Assembly (NCBI GenBank): GCA_043755435.1 | Contig: JAYUSZ010000359.1 | Location: forward strand, 1-21,831 | DNA from: JANXSF01 sp043755435 | GTDB taxonomy: Bacteria; Acidobacteriota; Terriglobia; Bryobacterales; Bryobacteraceae | Length of the DNA stretch: 21,831 nt | Direction: 5' to 3' | Shown: positions 21,389 to 21,831 of the stretch, in pieces | How the letters are laid out: the number at the start of each line of letters is the position of its first letter | How positions within the stretch are numbered: position 1 is the first letter of the stretch | Position numbers and translations under genes: made by a program | Notes under the pieces: generated by a model | What the model saw: only the letters and a program-made list of their open reading frames with translations | What the model was told of the DNA's origin: nothing | The model's database searches: none

Positions 21389-21698
21389 TGATGGTGGATT
21401 CCCCGGCAGTGATCATTTCTCCAATAAAGTAAAAGCAGCTTTCGTAGACATAGTAGCCGTCCTCGACGGGTCCGGCCATGTAGACCGCTCCTTCTTTTTT
21501 AAAATCAACACCAAGTTGTTCAAGCAAAGATTTGAACGAATCGGGGTAAGCAACTTCTCTCTGAGGTTTGAAATTCCTGCAATTTAGGCAGTCACACCTC
21601 TTAGCCCCGCCACGCGTAACAGTACGATACGCCGCTGCGGTTGCAACCCGATCATGCCGGATTGTCTGATCTCCCAACTGCAATTCTTCGAATGGCAT
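21258..21698 (-). CDS. Hypothetical soluble protein with a CxxC pair
   Basis: A 146-residue protein from ATG 21698, preceded by AAGGTGAG 8 nt upstream. The N-terminal 100 residues look conserved in style. They include QTIRHDRVATAAAYRTV, a CDCLNCRNF segment whose cysteines could bind metal or form a disulfide, EVAYPDSFKSLLEQLGVDF, and VYMAGPVEDGYYVYESCFYF. I remember similar uncharacterised proteins with a (C)xCxxCRNF motif. The last 35 or so residues (after YFTEMFPKPEDSHRIRG) look unlike a folded domain and overlap the two-helix membrane ORF in another frame, so the C-terminus may have been altered by a frameshift. It is divergent from glnS across a 56-bp gap. Confidence 0.6.
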   Translation of the reverse strand: MPFEELQLGDQTIRHDRVATAAAYRTVTRGGAKRCDCLNCRNFKPQREVAYPDSFKSLLEQLGVDFKKEGAVYMAGPVEDGYYVYESCFYFIGEMITAGESTISGTAPHQLACYFTEMFPKPEDSHRIRGVCGRNLDAAACTSAGR

Positions 21699-21742
21699 CG
21701 CTGTAACTCACCTTAAGAATACAGCCTTTCCCGAACCCTCGA

Positions 21743-21748
21743 TATACT
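21743..21748 (+). promoter_or_regulatory. -10 box of a probably leaderless glnS transcript
   Basis: TATACT at 21743-21748 ends 7 nt before the A of the glnS ATG at 21755, exactly where transcription would be expected to start. No Shine-Dalgarno precedes the ATG. A good -35 at 16-18 nt spacing is not visible, so the call rests on the -10 hexamer and geometry. Confidence 0.45.
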
Positions 21749-21754
21749 GGTTTC

Positions 21755-21831
21755 ATGGCTATTGATCGTGCGGACCTGCCCGCAACCACAGTAAGTAACG
21801 AGTCGGAGCGCCCGTCCAATTTTATTCGCGA
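21755..21831 (+). CDS. glnS: Glutaminyl-tRNA synthetase, N-terminal fragment (runs off the window)
   Basis: Only the first 25 codons are present. The peptide begins MAIDRADLPATTVSNESERP and continues SNFIR. The E-R-P-S-N-F-I-R stretch, after a short variable leader, matches the start of bacterial class I glutaminyl-tRNA synthetases, where it is normally followed by a D/Q-I-I-x-E-D-L helix and the HIGH motif. Those lie beyond the window, so the identification rests on a short motif. GlnS would charge tRNA-Gln directly. The gene diverges from the 146-residue hypothetical gene, and its ATG is placed as for a leaderless mRNA. Confidence 0.6.
   Translation, partial: MAIDRADLPATTVSNESERPSNFIR

Overview
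The window looks like a chromosomal segment of a Gram-negative bacterium, most likely an Acidobacteriota member of the Solibacter/Bryobacter type. That placement is inferred from an LPS-assembly lipoprotein (LptE), a Tat-exported DUF1501 protein, a DUF1080 domain, a HAF-repeat protein with a PEP-CTERM tail, and a mix of ATG, GTG and TTG starts. Planctomycetes or Verrucomicrobia are weaker alternatives. No rRNA, tRNA, CRISPR array or recognisable transposase was seen.

Left part (1-5343). A tightly packed minus-strand operon runs psd, pssA, a cysteine-less Asd-like gene, lptE and holA, with overlaps of 8, 4 and 1 nt after a 5-nt psd-pssA gap. It joins phosphatidylethanolamine synthesis to LPS assembly and the replisome clamp loader. 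Divergent from psd is an M20 carboxypeptidase. The tail of an unidentified plus-strand gene may occupy the first 95 bases.

Middle (5380-12078). On the minus strand typA, a MATE exporter and a 51-codon small ORF follow each other. typA appears to start at ATT behind a good Shine-Dalgarno. sirC (minus) and der (plus) diverge across only 22 bp. A DASS-family anion transporter converges on der.

Accessory part (12079-16104). A HAF/PEP-CTERM surface protein on the plus strand overlaps tail to tail with an unusual minus-strand pair: a DUF1501 protein translationally coupled to an apparently exported TenA-DUF1080 fusion. All six TenA active-site residues are kept. Upstream on the same strand are tig and metK, separated by a strong hairpin.

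Right part (18837-21831). An exported CX5K variant of the low-molecular-weight phosphatase family is followed by about 700 bp without convincing genes. That stretch holds a GATC-dense imperfect palindrome, a 72-bp element with perfect 12-bp terminal inverted repeats, and two smaller hairpins. Then come a VapBC-type module whose toxin has two compensating frameshifts, three small poorly characterised genes, and the start of a probably leaderless glnS.

The points most worth a second look are the TenA-DUF1080/DUF1501 pair, the ATT start of typA, the decayed vapC, the structured intergenic repeats and the Asd-like protein without its catalytic cysteine.
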